Position numbers and translations under genes: made by a program
Shown: positions 15,401 to 28,453 of the stretch, piece by piece
How the letters are laid out: each line of letters opens with the position of its first letter
Position numbering within the stretch: position 1 is the first letter of the stretch
Source: Pelargonium nanum
Lineage: Eukaryota; Streptophyta; Magnoliopsida; Geraniales; Geraniaceae
NCBI GenBank assembly: GCA_036897485.1
Contig: JAYMTF010000049.1
Span: forward strand, 1 to 63,832
Length of the DNA: 63,832 nt
Reading direction: 5' to 3'
The notes under the pieces: generated by a model
Databases searched by the model: none
Seen by the model: only the letters and a program-made list of their open reading frames with translations
What the model was told of the DNA's origin: nothing

Positions 15401-16286
15401 TAGATTAAATTCAGATTTTGCTTAATCAAATTTTAATTAGTATTCCTTATCTTTGTAAGTATACCGCGTTTTTGGTTTTTGAAAGGCTTTGACACGATAC
15501 CCAAGAATATATTATTTCCTAAAGGACATACAAAAGGCTTAGAATCCAAGTTTCTGTACCTGAGTAGTTATTGATCATAGTTAAGGAATAAGCAAAAAAG
15601 GTAAAGTTTATTACTATTTATAAAGTTTTGATGAGTAGATATGATATGAAGATATTGTTATAAGGAATTCTTGACCTAATGAACTAAATTTCAAGTTATC
15701 CTACCCACGCTCAAGTAGGAGAGTTTCGGACCCTTTTTAGAAAAATCTAGTACATTCTAAGTAGCAGATGACTCGAGGAAAAGTAAAGATATAGAATACG
15801 GGTATACGACTAATCTAGATACGAAGTCTACTTTAGAGCATTTTTTGAGGAATCCGCAAGCGCTTTAGATAAAGGGCTTCTCAATAAAGCAGTAACTATA
15901 AAGTTAGGGATTCCTTTCTTTTATACATACTGAGTGTAATTACCCCGCTCTCCCTTAAAAAACATGACTAAAATTTAATCTTGACCCTCGGATATACGGA
16001 TATCGAAAAGCTTTCTTGCTTTCGGCGTTTAATAAAGTAGTACTTTAGAGCCCAGATAATACTTAAACTGTAGTCTTATAATACTTTAAGGAGAAAAAGA
16101 CTATATGTATAAGAAGGTCTAATATCCAAGAAACTCTCCACCTATAAGCATTAGCAGCCTAACCCCTTAACTTGATCGACAACAAGATTTTCTTAAGTTA
16201 TGCTAAGTAAATAGTTAACTCAGTGATAGCTCGGATTAATTCGAGGAGGCTATACTAGTATATAGACCTATAACTTCAGTTAAAAC
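9476..16286. other. AT-rich spacer without recognisable genes
   Basis: Nothing resembling a protein gene, rRNA or complete tRNA. A 67-codon frame near 11,067-11,270 starts at TTG and has no recognisable motif. GGACTCC/GGAGTCC cores are at 11,159, 11,722 and 14,515. The rest is A/T-rich with homopolymer runs. Confidence 0.55.
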
Positions 16287-16324
16287 AAAAAAGCCCAACA
16301 CACCAGCTAGGCCTAGCCTTTTTT
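16287..16324. terminator. Stem-loop with flanking A and T runs, terminator-like
   Basis: AAAAAAG at 16,287-16,293 can pair with CTTTTTT at 16,318-16,324. Inside lies a 12-bp perfect palindrome, GCTAGGCCTAGC (16,306-16,317), next to the T run. On the plus strand this looks like a factor-independent terminator. Plant mitochondria are not known to rely on such terminators, and no gene ends just upstream, so it may only be a stable hairpin. Confidence 0.3.
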
Positions 16325-17683
16325 ATATGAGTACAAGACCAAAGTACATAACTAATTAAAATCTAATTAAAAATTAATAGTATCAAAGTCTCGATAGCGT
16401 AAGCAAATTTATGGATATAATAATTTATTAACCATCTAGTTATAGTTGATAGTTACTGCAAGGAGGTGGGTTAGGTTACTCTCGATCGGGAAAGAAAGCG
16501 CAGTCGAATGCTTAGTAAAGTAAATAGACAACAGTGCTCGATATTCATTGTTCAGAAAGCTATAAAGGATGTCTATAAAAAAGGCGGACTCCAGCTCAAA
16601 TTCTTTGATTTTGTAAAGGAAGAGCTAACTCATTGCAGACGTTTTTCTTCTTTTATTCTAAAAAGTCAAATAAATGAAGTTTTCCTATTTAAAAGGGGCA
16701 CAATGCCATAAAAGATCCTATTCATTCACATGTTCCAAGAACCCTATTCTACTTTTGCGTTTCTTATGGGAGACTCCCTTTTTTATAAAAATCCCAGTGA
16801 ATAGAGTTTCTTTGTCTTGCTCAGATCACCTTCCTAAATAGTCCTTTTATTAAGCTTTGGGCTATCTTACCAGAGTTTATTGGGACTTGGACAGCAGAAA
16901 AGAAGATATTTTAGCTTTCTCCTTTAAGCCCCTTTACCACAAAGAGAAGAACACCTTACTTAGCTTAAACGGATAAGACTCCTCTTTTTACATTACGAAG
17001 TGTAGTTCTTCATACTCCCCAATGTCTTTATTATCGAGAATTGGAGAAACCCTGCAAACAAGGTAACACGAGAGCAACCCTTACCTCTTCCTTAAGATCC
17101 TTAAAATAGCTATAGAATACAGAAAATACATGAGTTCGAGTCCCAAAGTATACAAAGAGCTCCCTTACTTAGAAGCTATAACAGAACACGGAGTACAGCA
17201 ACACAAAAAGGCGTAGGTTCTAATCCCGTAACACCTCTAAGACTAACCAATCTAACTTATTTGAATTCCTCTTTTTCTTTTTCTTTAGTCTATATAATTT
17301 ATATAATCTGGAAGTATTAAACTAAAAGCTTTATACACGAAATGCTCCTAAATACTAATACAGCCCCAAGTTTGGACTCTATCATAAAATAAAGTAACTG
17401 GATTTTATTAAAACCTTTTATACGGACGCCTATATAGAACCTACGGCCACTATTTGTAATTTTACTTTGATGTAACCTGTAGTAAGCTAATAAGGTTACC
17501 TTTCAAGCCCATAGCACTTCCCACATTACTAGCTTCAAGAACTCGCACTTGAGCTAGCTTTTTTAAGTTACTCTTGTGGCCCAGTATCCCGTACATTTTA
17601 GGAGAGACCCGTCCAGCAATATATTACACAAAGCCGTTGCGTAATAAGCAGAAAAAGTTTGCTTTGTTCTCGAATTTCATTGG

Positions 17684-17699
17684 GGTCTAATATTTAGAC
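17684..17699. repeat. Hairpin related to the 9458 palindrome
   Basis: GGTCTAATATTTAGAC has stem GTCTAA/TTAGAC around TAT and matches the palindrome at 9458-9475 except for one missing A and the last C. The two sites are about 8.2 kb apart in a region without genes. Confidence 0.5.
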
Positions 17700-18578
17700 T
17701 TTGTCTGAAACGAGGAGTAAATCCAGATAAAAACCTTAATTTAGGCAAGACGCTTAAACTCCTACAGTAGGAGAGTCCTTTTTAATTAAATAAAAACCTA
17801 ACATTAAAAATGAAAATAAAAGGGAGACGCTCTAGTTGTTCCTTATTATATAGCAGTCCTGAGAATAATACTATAGTCGCTTTAATTACGGGCCTCTGCC
17901 ACTCCTCTAAAAGATTTTTCCTTTAAACGTTCTTATTGAATTAAATGAAGTTTTCCTTGTGTCAAGCTCAAACCTATTTTTTTTACTAAAATTAATATGC
18001 AATTAAGAAAACCACAAATACGAAGAAGTTTTTATCTGCTAATTAAAATCTAGTAGACTTTTACTTAAATAGTAAAGAAACCCCAGCTCTCTAAAGGGGT
18101 CGCATATAAAGTTTATTCTTGAAATAAATTTTTAAAATTATAAGTACATAGCTCAGTCTTTCCACACAGTGTCTTTGTCGTGTTATTTGGAGCTCTCTTG
18201 GATCAACAAAAGGCCCTTAGTTACTCTTTTGTTAGCAGTTATTTGCTTACATTTTTCTAGTAAGCTTTACTTAAATCAATAAAACTACAAAAGAAACCTA
18301 CTTTAAAATATCCTAAATGAATGAACAGAGTATAGAGAAAAAAAGAAAGAGTAATACATAAACTAGAACTACTATAGTTATTAAAACTAATATAATATAT
18401 ACTATCTATAACTACTCTAATTGTCTATTAACTATATAAGAAGAGAATAATACTAATACAATAAGAGAAATGTTCTCCTTACTGGGGAATATAAGGAATA
18501 ATAGTTAACTACAAGCACAGGCAGTTTTCCTTCCAAATCCAGTGAATAGGGGTAAAGGAGCAAACCGGATGAATATTC

Positions 18579-18594
18579 AAGGCAAGCTTGCTTG
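18579..18594. repeat. Dispersed 16-bp repeat, copy 2
   Basis: Identical to AAGGCAAGCTTGCTTG at 524-539. It sits in a small purine-rich island (about 18,530-18,800) whose texture resembles the cox1 flank more than the surrounding spacer. Confidence 0.6.
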
Positions 18595-20870
18595 TTTTTC
18601 TTATCTTCCTGATCCAGTTTTTTAAGTCAGTAACAAGGAATTCCTAATATAAGGGGATCCAGCTGCAAATCCAATTAAGCAAAGAAATTCAGAAAAGCGT
18701 ATGAGAAAAAGGAGCTCTGTTTAGTACTAAATGCCCCGTCTATTTCATTTCTTCAAGATACAAATCAGGGTACAGGTACAAAAAAAAGCGGGTATGATGT
18801 ATAAGAAAAGTTTAACAAAAGGAGAGTCGCAGGAATAAGGGTACTAAGTTACTAAGTTTCGTGTTATTTGAATTTATGCTTTTAGAGGATTTTCAAAAGG
18901 GGTGGTAGAGATTCCTACCCCTATGCAAGTATAAGTAGTTTAAAAGTAATTAGCATTTATCTTAGATCATCAAAATATAACCAATTAATTGCTCGTATTA
19001 ACAAAAGCCAAATGTAGTTGGATATACTTTTAAATTTATCTCGGACAAAGAATTTGTTTTTGTGTATAAAATTATGTATATTGCTATTATACTTTTTAGA
19101 GTTTTGCTTTTTTAGGCCTAGTTATATAAGGAATTCTCTTATAGAATTATAGTATTTATTAAATACGAGATACGGAGTTTAATGACTCTCACTTATGGAA
19201 ACCACTTCTAGTAAAAAAAGTGCAGCAGACCCCTCAATATACAATGTCTCTTTATCGGAAAAAGGAAGAACCACGTCCCATATGCTGTAGCTTATCATGG
19301 ATAAACTCTTAAAGATTGGGAAGAGTAACTTGGTTTATTAAAGAGCAAGGCATTCCTTGAAATGAATTTATTTGTATGACAGATATCTCGATACGTTTTT
19401 TAAATTTTTAAATTCGTAGCTAATTAGATTTTACTAACAAAAGATTCTGGATTCTTAGTCCTTTGCTCGGCTTAGCCTTGAACTGCTTGATAATATAGAA
19501 TACCTATCCATCTATAAATAATGTTTCACCCAGCATTCCATTTGGAAAATTACATTAAACAACTAAAAGCTTTTCTTACTACTTTTGACGTCGGCTTTCC
19601 TTTTTTTTTGACAGGATAAAGCTCCTTGTTTTCAAACATATTTTGGTTATATACAAGAGCTAAGGGTTTTCCTTAGTCTTAGACAGTAAACTCTTTTAGC
19701 TTTCAAAAGCGAGAATATCTAAAGGGGTACTCAGAACACTTAATCGTTTAGTTATCTTATTAAATTAATAGGGGTTTATTACCCTATTTTTATTAGACCC
19801 ACATCTTATTGGAATATCTCTAAAAAGGTTACCATACTAGGGATAACATTATAACAGAACAGCTTCTCTATAAGGTCTAGGAATATTCTTTGTTTTTGGT
19901 TATATTTATTTTGTGTTAAAGTCCCGTACTAGCAAACTGATTTTCTTCGTGTAATAAATAAACTACAGTCGAACAGGGGTTTCAAATGGGGAGTCAAAAG
20001 AGCGCAGGTAATATAATGCAAAATTTAAAGTTCAAGAGTCAGACATAAGCAGGAAATTCTAGAAAAGAACAAATAGCTAAAAAAAGCTCTAAATTACAAT
20101 GCTATAGAAAGCCTAAAATTAAGGACTAACCAAACCTATATATATTGTTGATTCGGGCAGTAAAAGACTTTGCTTTGATATTTTTTTATACTTCTTATTC
20201 CAGTACTAGGGGCTCCTTTCAATTTTACGTGAAAAGTAACTCATATTTTTTAAAGTCGGTTCTTGACGATCCATGTCTATAATATACCAGGTAAACTCTT
20301 TCTACATCAACTTTACACCAAAACTTCCGCTGACAACACCCTTTTTTAATTATCACAATACCAAGAGTCGTACTCCGCCCTTACATAGCTTCTAAAGTTT
20401 TAAGTAGAAGTCAACCGGTTTTTTAAATTGGTTTACTAAGCAAGTATACCACGCTTTTTCTGAAACCTTTAATTAGTAAGATTTTGTATAGCTTAGTATT
20501 TTTTGATTTGAATATCTGAGCTTATAATACCAAAATGTATACGTATATCAATTTCGTGCATTTCGATTTTCTTGTTTTTAGTCATTTTCATATTAAAATT
20601 TCAGGTAGGACCGCCTTGAATCCCTTTTTTGGAAAATCTGTTTTTATAAACTAAATCTAGGAAGCTAAAACTTTTCCTTTACTTATAATTTAAATTATAT
20701 AGGAAGTCCTTGTTAATAGCAGCTTATTTCTTTAGGTTGGAGAGTATACTTTTTCAATCCTATTTCAGGGCCCTCTTTAGTATAATATTAATTTTTAATA
20801 GAAGCTATTATATATATTCATATACGAGATCTAAAATTCCAGAAGGGGCTGGATGCCCAAGAACTTTTAT

Positions 20871-20888
20871 AAAAGTTCCTGTAAAACC
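20871..20888. repeat. 18-bp perfect palindrome
   Basis: GAACTTTTATAAAAGTTC is self-complementary over all 18 bases. Further AAAAGG and TTTTATAAAA words follow within 40 bases. No gene is adjacent. Confidence 0.7.
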
Positions 20889-23721
20889 CTATTTTATAAA
20901 AGGAACCCTGTAATTCTAAGTAAAGTAAAAGGGGAAGTCTTTAGTTAAAGTAATTACTTTTTCTATCAAGGCGAAACTCTAGTAGTAACTAGTATTTAGA
21001 AATTTTATCCTTAGGAGGGTTAACCCTTTACAAACAAGATTCTTTTGCGAGCCTCTACTATATCCAATATTAAATGCGACAACCCCACCTATATTGTATC
21101 CGTAATTTATTAAAAATTCTTTAAAAAGTAAGATTCCTAACTAATGCAAACACCAACCTTCAAAAAGTTTGAAAGGTAATTATTCTCTTATTTACCTTAT
21201 TCTATTAAGTAAGATTCCAAAAACTCCTCAACTCATTTTAAGCTAGAAATGGAACTGTAGTAATTTTAGTAGTAGTAGAATTCCTTTTCGGCCTATTACA
21301 GAGTCCCAATCTATATTATAGAAAGCCCCTAAAAACCCTTACTAATAAAATTTTAAGACTTTTCACAATAAGCTAACTGAAACTAGTAAAAATTACTCCT
21401 TTAGCTAACTAACCTCTTCTAATAAGTCCCTCTTGAGATCCAAGTAAGAGATCCCAACTTACTATTATATAGTATATAAATTCCTTATATTTTAATTATT
21501 TTGAAAAGGTTTTAGTGATCTGGCCGGCTATTCTAATACTCTATTTTTTATAAAATAAGGGTTATTAGTCTCGCTAAGATTCTGATTATTAGAATTTCTT
21601 TCCTTAATTTACCTTCTACTATTCAACCCAAGACTGAAACTTGAGTCAAATGTCTTTATTAAGTCTTACCCTTTTAAGGAGAACTTCTTAGTTAATAAAA
21701 TATTACGGGCATTAACTACATTCTATATTAATCTAAGTTTTTAACATATAATGAAAGAGCGTGCCAACTAAGAAGAAGTCCTATTTTCACGCTATTACAG
21801 AAACCCTTTTATAGACGGGACTCCCACTATAGGCTGTATTTATTTTTTTCATATTCTAAATACCGATAAGCCATGTACTTTAGTTTGGGTTTTACCTGCA
21901 GCCTATATTTCTTTTTGTTACTCTTGGACATAAATGCCTTTACCAGTAAAACATAGGATCGATAAATTATAGTTGTAATCTTTATTAGTGATTCTGTGCT
22001 TTATTACTGTGCTGAATTCCTTAGAAGAATCCTTGAAATGAGAGTGTGCCCGAGTACAGGCTAATTTCTTATACTAGACCGAACAAGTACTATTCCTATT
22101 TTATTTATATTCACGGCTATGCCGCTAAAAGTACGTATAAAGAACATCACACGTAGGGCCCCAACCTTCATACTATTATGATAAGTTATGGTCCTTTCCT
22201 TTAGTTGCCTGTGCTATGGAATCTCCCCTTCTAGTCTAGGGGGAATCGAAAAAGAACCCTATTGTAGTAAATTAGATTCGTAGATGGAATGTGTAAACAA
22301 GCAATCTGTAAGTATTCAATTGTACGCACGCTTACAATTTTTATAATTTCAAATAGGAGATTAATGTTTATAGGCTAAGAACTTTCTGACGACATATCAA
22401 AATAAGTAGAGAACCTCCATTTTTTACTATAGACCCATACTATGACTTTTATAAAGACCGACGGCAAAAAGGACTCTCAACTGAATCAAGTTTTATAGCA
22501 TAGTATTTTCCTACAAAATACCGAGACAAGTAAAAAAACTAGCAAATTGGTTCAAAAGAGGTAGGTGCGTACCTAATAGGAGCCCTTTTTTTCTTTTACA
22601 GGATTCACAAGTCCTAATACTAAACTTTTTGGATTAAAGTGCTTCAGAAATTCAAATCGGACCAACAAGGATCCAATAATAAAAGGTAAGTAAATAAGTT
22701 AAACGTATTTCTGGGTAAGTTCTAACATTTCGATATGGGGTTCTCCTTGCTTTATCTGTTAATAAATTTAAGATATATTGTATACTACTTTTTTAATTTG
22801 ATCTTCGATAGTACTTTAGGAGATCCCCGAGTTCTACATTTGTTAAATAATAAGGTTTTCTTATAGCTTCCAGGCGAACAAATCATACAAGCATCCCTGC
22901 TATCAGCCAAAACTCGAATTTATAATTGAGTTCCCCTAACCTTTATAAAAAGAATCTATTAAACGCACATTAAAACATAGCATCTAAGCTAGACAAAAAG
23001 GGTATACCTGCTCATTACTCTATAGCAACTCCTATATATTGCGTACTACATAAAAAACTATTGTACTGTTTCTAGTTAGTTAATACCTATATATCTTATG
23101 GGGCGACCCCCCTAAAAAATTTATACTAACTACACAACCTAGTTAACCTATTTATTAGCTTCCAACTAATCTGGAATAACTACAATTTTAGACTCTAACC
23201 TTACTCTTTATTAATTAGACGGAGCTAATTTTATGATAGTCCTGCCTTTTTATTCGTGCTATTTTTATTAAGGATACCAAAGTTTTATAAGTACTAAAAA
23301 CCCCGTTCGATAAGCCTAACTAAACTATTAGTATTTTATAAGGTACACATAAAAAGGGTAATCTTCACAAATTTAAATAAATAGATCCGGGTCCTACTAC
23401 TCTGGTAAAGGCTGCTCGTATGTATTAAGGTAAATAATATCTAAAAGTAGAATTTACTACTAGTAGTTACCTATAGCGCACCGGCCCTTTCATAGCAAGT
23501 AATAAGTATTTTTCAAAGGGGCCTCTCAACCGCTTCTCGACTTTTTCCCTATTGAATTGTCTAACGATAAATGTTAAGTAATTAGTATGTAAGCTCACTA
23601 CACAAAAAGTTAGACTAGAAAGTATAAAGTAAAACTAAAAAAGGTAAGATAGGCCAGTCGTAAATTCGGGAATCAATAGAATTCTCTCATTTGCTCAAAA
23701 TGAACAGGTTTTCTACTGGAG

Positions 23722-23776
23722 TTATGCCACTTGAACCTGCGGCATGTCGGAAAAGAGAGCTCTGATCTAACCACAA
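23722..23776 (-). pseudogene. tRNA relic next to trnS
   Basis: On the minus strand GGTTAGATCAGAGC, then ATGCCGCAGGTTCAAGTGGCAT, recalls the D-arm and T-arm of a tRNA. ATGCC at 23,741-23,745 and GGCAT at 23,724-23,728, read on the minus strand, form a perfect 5-bp stem around the T-loop-like sequence. No acceptor stem is visible and I cannot assign an isotype. It lies about 85 bases downstream of trnS on the same strand. Confidence 0.35.
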
Positions 23777-23860
23777 GAAAAAAGATGGTTAAGAAAGAGA
23801 AAACCCACAATAGAATGCATCGTACTAACTATACCTTATATACTGCTTTTGATATTTTTT

Positions 23861-23957
23861 CGGAGAAAATGGGATTTGAACCCATGATACAAGGTGGACC
23901 ACACCCCGTATTTTGATTTAGCAAACCAATGCCTTAAAACCACTCAGCCATTCCTCC
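23861..23957 (-). tRNA. trnS-GCU: tRNA-Ser (GCU)
   Basis: Decodes AGC and AGU serine codons in mitochondrial translation. On the minus strand the acceptor GGAGGAA pairs with TTTCTCC (a G-T pair allowed) and a G discriminator follows. The D-arm is GCTGAGTGGTTTTAAGGC. The anticodon arm is TTGGT, loop TTGCTAA, ATCAA, giving anticodon GCU. The T-arm is ATGGG, TTCAAAT, CCCAT, fully paired. This is the plant organelle trnS-GCU with its usual conserved blocks. No CCA is encoded, as expected. With the discriminator it is 97 bases, against about 88 usually. The D-loop has one extra base and the variable arm about eight. The variable arm folds well: ATAC pairs with GTAT, and inside it GGTG pairs with CACC around five bases. 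All stems are intact, so I take it to be functional. It is the only tRNA here for which that is true. Confidence 0.85.
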
Positions 23958-26900
23958 ACTAGGTATTTCTTCCCATACATTCTTTTACTACTTTTATTAC
24001 TATCTAAGTGATTTTAATTCCTAATTACTTCAATATGGAGTACCCTTTTTTTCACCAGGCGGACCTCGTTGTTTTGTAGTCTTTTACAGGCCGCCAGTAA
24101 TATTGTGACTAAGAGTGTTGTAACAGGTTATTTCTATACTCTACTTTACTAAGAACCGTATCGAATTTAAAAAATCCTTAATCAAGATATTAAAAGCACC
24201 TCAACCGCACAAATCCAGACAAACTTTTTTAAAATAGCATAACCTTGGCCGCACTTGTATACTCTTTACCAGGAAAACTGGTAGGAGAAAACCATGTTTT
24301 ATAATTTCTAGAGCAATCTCTCGCTAACAAGAGGGAAGTGCTTTCCTTTTGTTTATTTTCTTTATACCACACATTTCGATCTGGAACTATAAAGATTGAA
24401 AAAGGAGTATCCTCTATAATTCTACCTTAGACTTTATCTTAATCTTATTTTTACCCAGGACAGAGTATGGGCTATCCTTTGTTTTATACTAGGAAGCTTC
24501 TCCTAGAAATAGGAAATCTATAAGAAAAAGAATAACTCCTCTTTTTTATAATGCATACTCTATTTTATGCTTGTTCTGACTGAAACGGAATTTACCTGCT
24601 CTTTCTGTAAGACTACAAAAACTCTGTTTAAAAAAAGGGGGTGAAAAATACCAGGTATTAGACTATGTATAATTTTGAATTCTTACTTTTCCTCGTTTTA
24701 AAGTAACCCACGGCATAAAAAGCGAATATAGATCTTGGGATTATAACCAAAAGGGCTCCATATAAATGTAATCCACGGAGAGGACTAAACATTAGAGAGC
24801 CCCCATAATGAGAGATGCTAGGATACTTAAGTGACACACCATTTGAACCAAGCTTCAACTTTTCGTTTTAACCAGGCCGAGCTGTTATTAATTATTAATA
24901 TTATGTTTTCATATTGCTGTAATAAAGCCCATGTTACTGGGATACCCTTTAGTGAGTGTTCCTTTATTCTGAGCCTATAAGAACAAGGAAGTTCTATGTA
25001 CTTTTAGAAGATCCCTCTATTTTTGGAAAATGCATTACCATACTTTTCTGTAGATTAGACTATAAATCGATATACTCTATTATATTAGACTTATAAACTT
25101 GAAGATAAGGTTTTGGGCATACTATCTCTCCTCTCAATTCCTAGATTTCAAGAGTATAAGAAAAACCTTTTTATCTAAGTAATTCTAACTTTCCTTTAAC
25201 AAGAGAGCCCTGCCGAGCAATCCTACCCTAGTAAGTTCATTCTATCCTTCTCGTCTGAGATAAGTAGGTTACGGCTCCTGTAGATTAAACCTAGGTAAGA
25301 GCAAGGCAATTCCCTTTGTAAGCAGCACTACTTACTACGCCTACTGAAGCTTATGACAATTAAAATTTTTATAATAGATTAGGGATTCCTTAAGAATTTC
25401 TACTCCATCTTTTGTAATCTAGAGGGGTACTCAATTATATATAATAAGGTTGCGAGACTTCCTACTAACTAAATAAAAGTCGCTATAACGTAAATTACAA
25501 AACTAAAAAATAAAACTAATTCTTAAAAGAGGAGTACCAGATTTCTAATAGCTAAAAGCTGTTCGGTCTTTTGGGGACAAGAAAACTACTTGTTGCGAAC
25601 TAGATTCTCCTGTATAAACCAAAATCTCAGATAGTTACTAATTAAAAAAAACTTTACACTTATCGTGGTAGTTACATCAAGTTTAGAGAGGCTGGGAAAG
25701 GTATATTACTTTATTATCTAAGTCTACTTTAGAGCTCTTTGTCTTTGAATACTGTTACGTAGGACCTATATGAATTTCCTTTAAAATGGAAATATTATAC
25801 TTTATATCCCTTTACTTTTTACTTAATAGCCAGGGGAGCCCCCTTTATTTCTCCCCTTTTCTGAAATAGGGAAGACTTTACATTACAGCTACTAAAGTTA
25901 ATTTAGAAAGTAACGACTTATTCTTATACTTGATAATTCCTATACTATACCTTTGTATTTCGGAGACTTTACTTAAATCTTAGACTAAATCCTTTAGGTA
26001 CCAAACAAAGTTGGTTTTTTAAGAAAGAATTACTAAATTTATATTATTCCAACTCCTAAAATGCGTAACCACTTAAAATTTAGTGTCAGACAAAAGCACA
26101 TACCAAAAAAGTACAGAACGCAGGTTGTAGGAAGGTTTTTGCAATAAGACGGGATCTCCTGTGAAGTTGTTAAGGTCGAGTTCCTTACTTTTTTTAATTA
26201 GATATCTGTATTAAAACTGGAGTAATCTGTCTTTTGTTAGTCTCCTATTTACAAAAAAAGAGTACTTATTTAAGAGTCTACTTGAAAAAAGATTTAATTC
26301 AGAAACAGGCATTTAGTCTTGTACGAGTAAGCTTTTTTATTTGTATTCTAATCTTCTATGCAGAAGTTTTTTCTATATGTATGCTCTTTAAATACCTTAG
26401 TAATTAAATAAAATCCTTGTAAAAACGAAGATTCTCTATATCTTGATTCTAACAAGTAAAAAAGTGTGTATCCATTATTAGTTATAAAAGTAAAGCTTAT
26501 GACTTACGTCTCAAGCTTTACTTTTCCAGCTATACCTATGAAGGACTCTTACTAAAGTAAGCCCTTCTTTCTGTATTCCCTTTAGCAGAAATTCAGAATT
26601 TTTAACATTTGTAAGAAACCGGTAAGTAAGTAAACACCCTTTATTACTTAACACTTTTCTAGTTACATTGTACTAAAGTCATATTCCTATTTAATAGTAC
26701 AAAGCAAGCAATAAAATGGTTTGCTTGTTTAAAGTATACTACTAACAGAGAAAGAAAGTGTCTTATATTTGTATACTTAAAGGAGGAATAGCCCCACGTC
26801 TTATTAAGGAATACTGTTAACTAAATCTACTAAAGACCCCACCCTTTATAAAGTTGCTTATTCCTCCCTCTATATCAAAAAAGTCTCATATTATGTAGCA

Positions 26901-28381
26901 AATTAAAGTCATTTACTCGATTACAAATAGAAACTCCCTTTTCCTTTTTACAAATAACCAAGAACTCTTTCTTTTAGTTTGAGAGGCTTTTTTAGAAGAA
27001 AGTTTTTGTAATAAGACATAAGGTTTCTATTATCCCCTTATTTATTAATTTTATACGAGGCTTCCCTAAAGATATTTACTAGCGATATTGCTCGTTTCGG
27101 AGTCTTAGGTTTCTAATTTTGGTATAACCTTACTTAAATAGGGTGTTTTAAGTGAAGTATCTCCATACTATTTACAAGCTTTAGTTTCCTCTTAGTACTT
27201 TAGAAGGACCTCCCTTTAGTACCTATCCTCTTTTATTTACTATGACTCAAAGGTAATACATATATTAGGTATCTTAATCTTAGACACTACATTAATAGAA
27301 TACTTTTACTTTCCTTGTAAAAAGTAATTCTAGTTACCAAACTTGAGATAAACCTAGTTGGATATATACTATCCAAGATAAAAAAAATCATGTTTACTTT
27401 CAATCCAAAGACTTTTCTGAAACTCCTTTTTTAAGAAAAGACCCATATTTTAACAAAAAGTATGGAATCTTTTTAATAAAGTAGATTAATACTCAAATGA
27501 ATAAGAATCCAAGAGGTATACCCCTTCAAACCCGTAGAAATGAAACCCTAAAAGGAAATATATATATAAAGAAAATCAAGTTATTAGAACATATAAACAC
27601 AAAAACTAATAAAGCTCTGTAGCTAGCCTCAGTAAGCCTTAACACATTACCCCTTATCCAAAGGAACTGAGTTTCAAATTAATGTATCTTAATAGAGAAA
27701 TCTATTTGTTATACTTGCTGCGTCCAGATTCTAGAATATAAAAAGACAAATTATAAGAGACCCCTTCAAAATGTCCTAGTTTAAAAACCCCGGAGCCCCC
27801 TACTAAAGAAACTCTTTTAGTAAAATATTTGTTCAATAAAATAAGCTCTTGGAGTGCTCTACTTCTCCTTAGCTTTATACTTGATCCAATTTACAGTACG
27901 TGGAATCCCTAGAATTTCGGATTACCGATGTAAGATACCCTCCTTGTTTTACTAACACAGATTGATACTCGATGTATAAGACCCTATTCCTTATTTATTT
28001 CCTCTAGGACTCTTAAATTATTATTTTTCTATTATTAGAACTTAAAAGGGGATCGCTTATATAAAATCCTTTACAAGAAAGGGGCCTAAAAAGAATATTT
28101 TAATGTTGATTCAGAAGTCCCTAGTATATACCTTACATAGCCAATTACCCTTTTTGGTAATTTATATAACTCTCAATCTCGGGTTACAAGCTTAGAGTGC
28201 AAATTTCAAAAGGAAAACGAGGCTTTTAGATGGGTCAAATAAAGGTTAGCTAATAATAAAGAATTAAAATCATTTAAATAGAAATGAGTAATCTTAATTC
28301 TTGTTCGGTTCACAGAAGTAGAAAACGATCCTATATAAGTTTTAATTAATAAGTGTTCCCTAAATATTCCTTGACCTCTTG
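23958..28381. other. AT-rich spacer without recognisable genes
   Basis: No gene recognised on either strand. A 66-codon frame on the minus strand at 24,658-24,858 has no known motif. The promoter of trnS should lie at the left edge, on the minus strand upstream of 23,957, but I see no CRTA-type motif there. At about 27,740 the plus strand reads ATTATAAGAGA, similar to a plant mitochondrial promoter, with no gene behind it. Confidence 0.5.
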
Positions 28382-28453
28382 CGGAATATAGCCAAGTGGT
28401 AAAAAACCGGGTTTTTAGACAGGGTCATGTAAGGGTTCGAGCCCAATATTCCC
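28382..28453 (+). pseudogene. Decayed tRNA-Gln-type relic with an intact acceptor stem
   Basis: The block GGAATATAGCCAAGTGGTAA matches the start of plant mitochondrial trnQ-UUG closely and the 72-base length is that of trnQ. The acceptor strands GGAATAT and ATATTCC pair perfectly. The D stem is lost (GCC faces an A run), the anticodon stem CCGGG no longer pairs, and the T stem around TTCGAGC pairs only in two positions. The loop region reads TTTTTAG where trnQ has TTTTGGT, so the Gln anticodon is gone. I judge it a pseudogene. Confidence 0.55.

Larger units (their letters stand above)
16325..23721. other. AT-rich spacer without recognisable genes
   Basis: No recognisable gene. Short frames at 16,508-16,711 and 20,710-20,913 (both 67 codons) have no known motif. 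T-arm-like fragments occur near 17,130 (GAGTTCGAGTCCC), 17,215 and, on the minus strand, 17,435 (GGCCGTAGGTTC), none with a D-arm. About 18,300-18,870 is richer in AAGAAAG and CTATAACTA words and carries the second copy of the GGCAAGCTTGCTTG repeat. The rest is A/T-rich. Confidence 0.5.
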
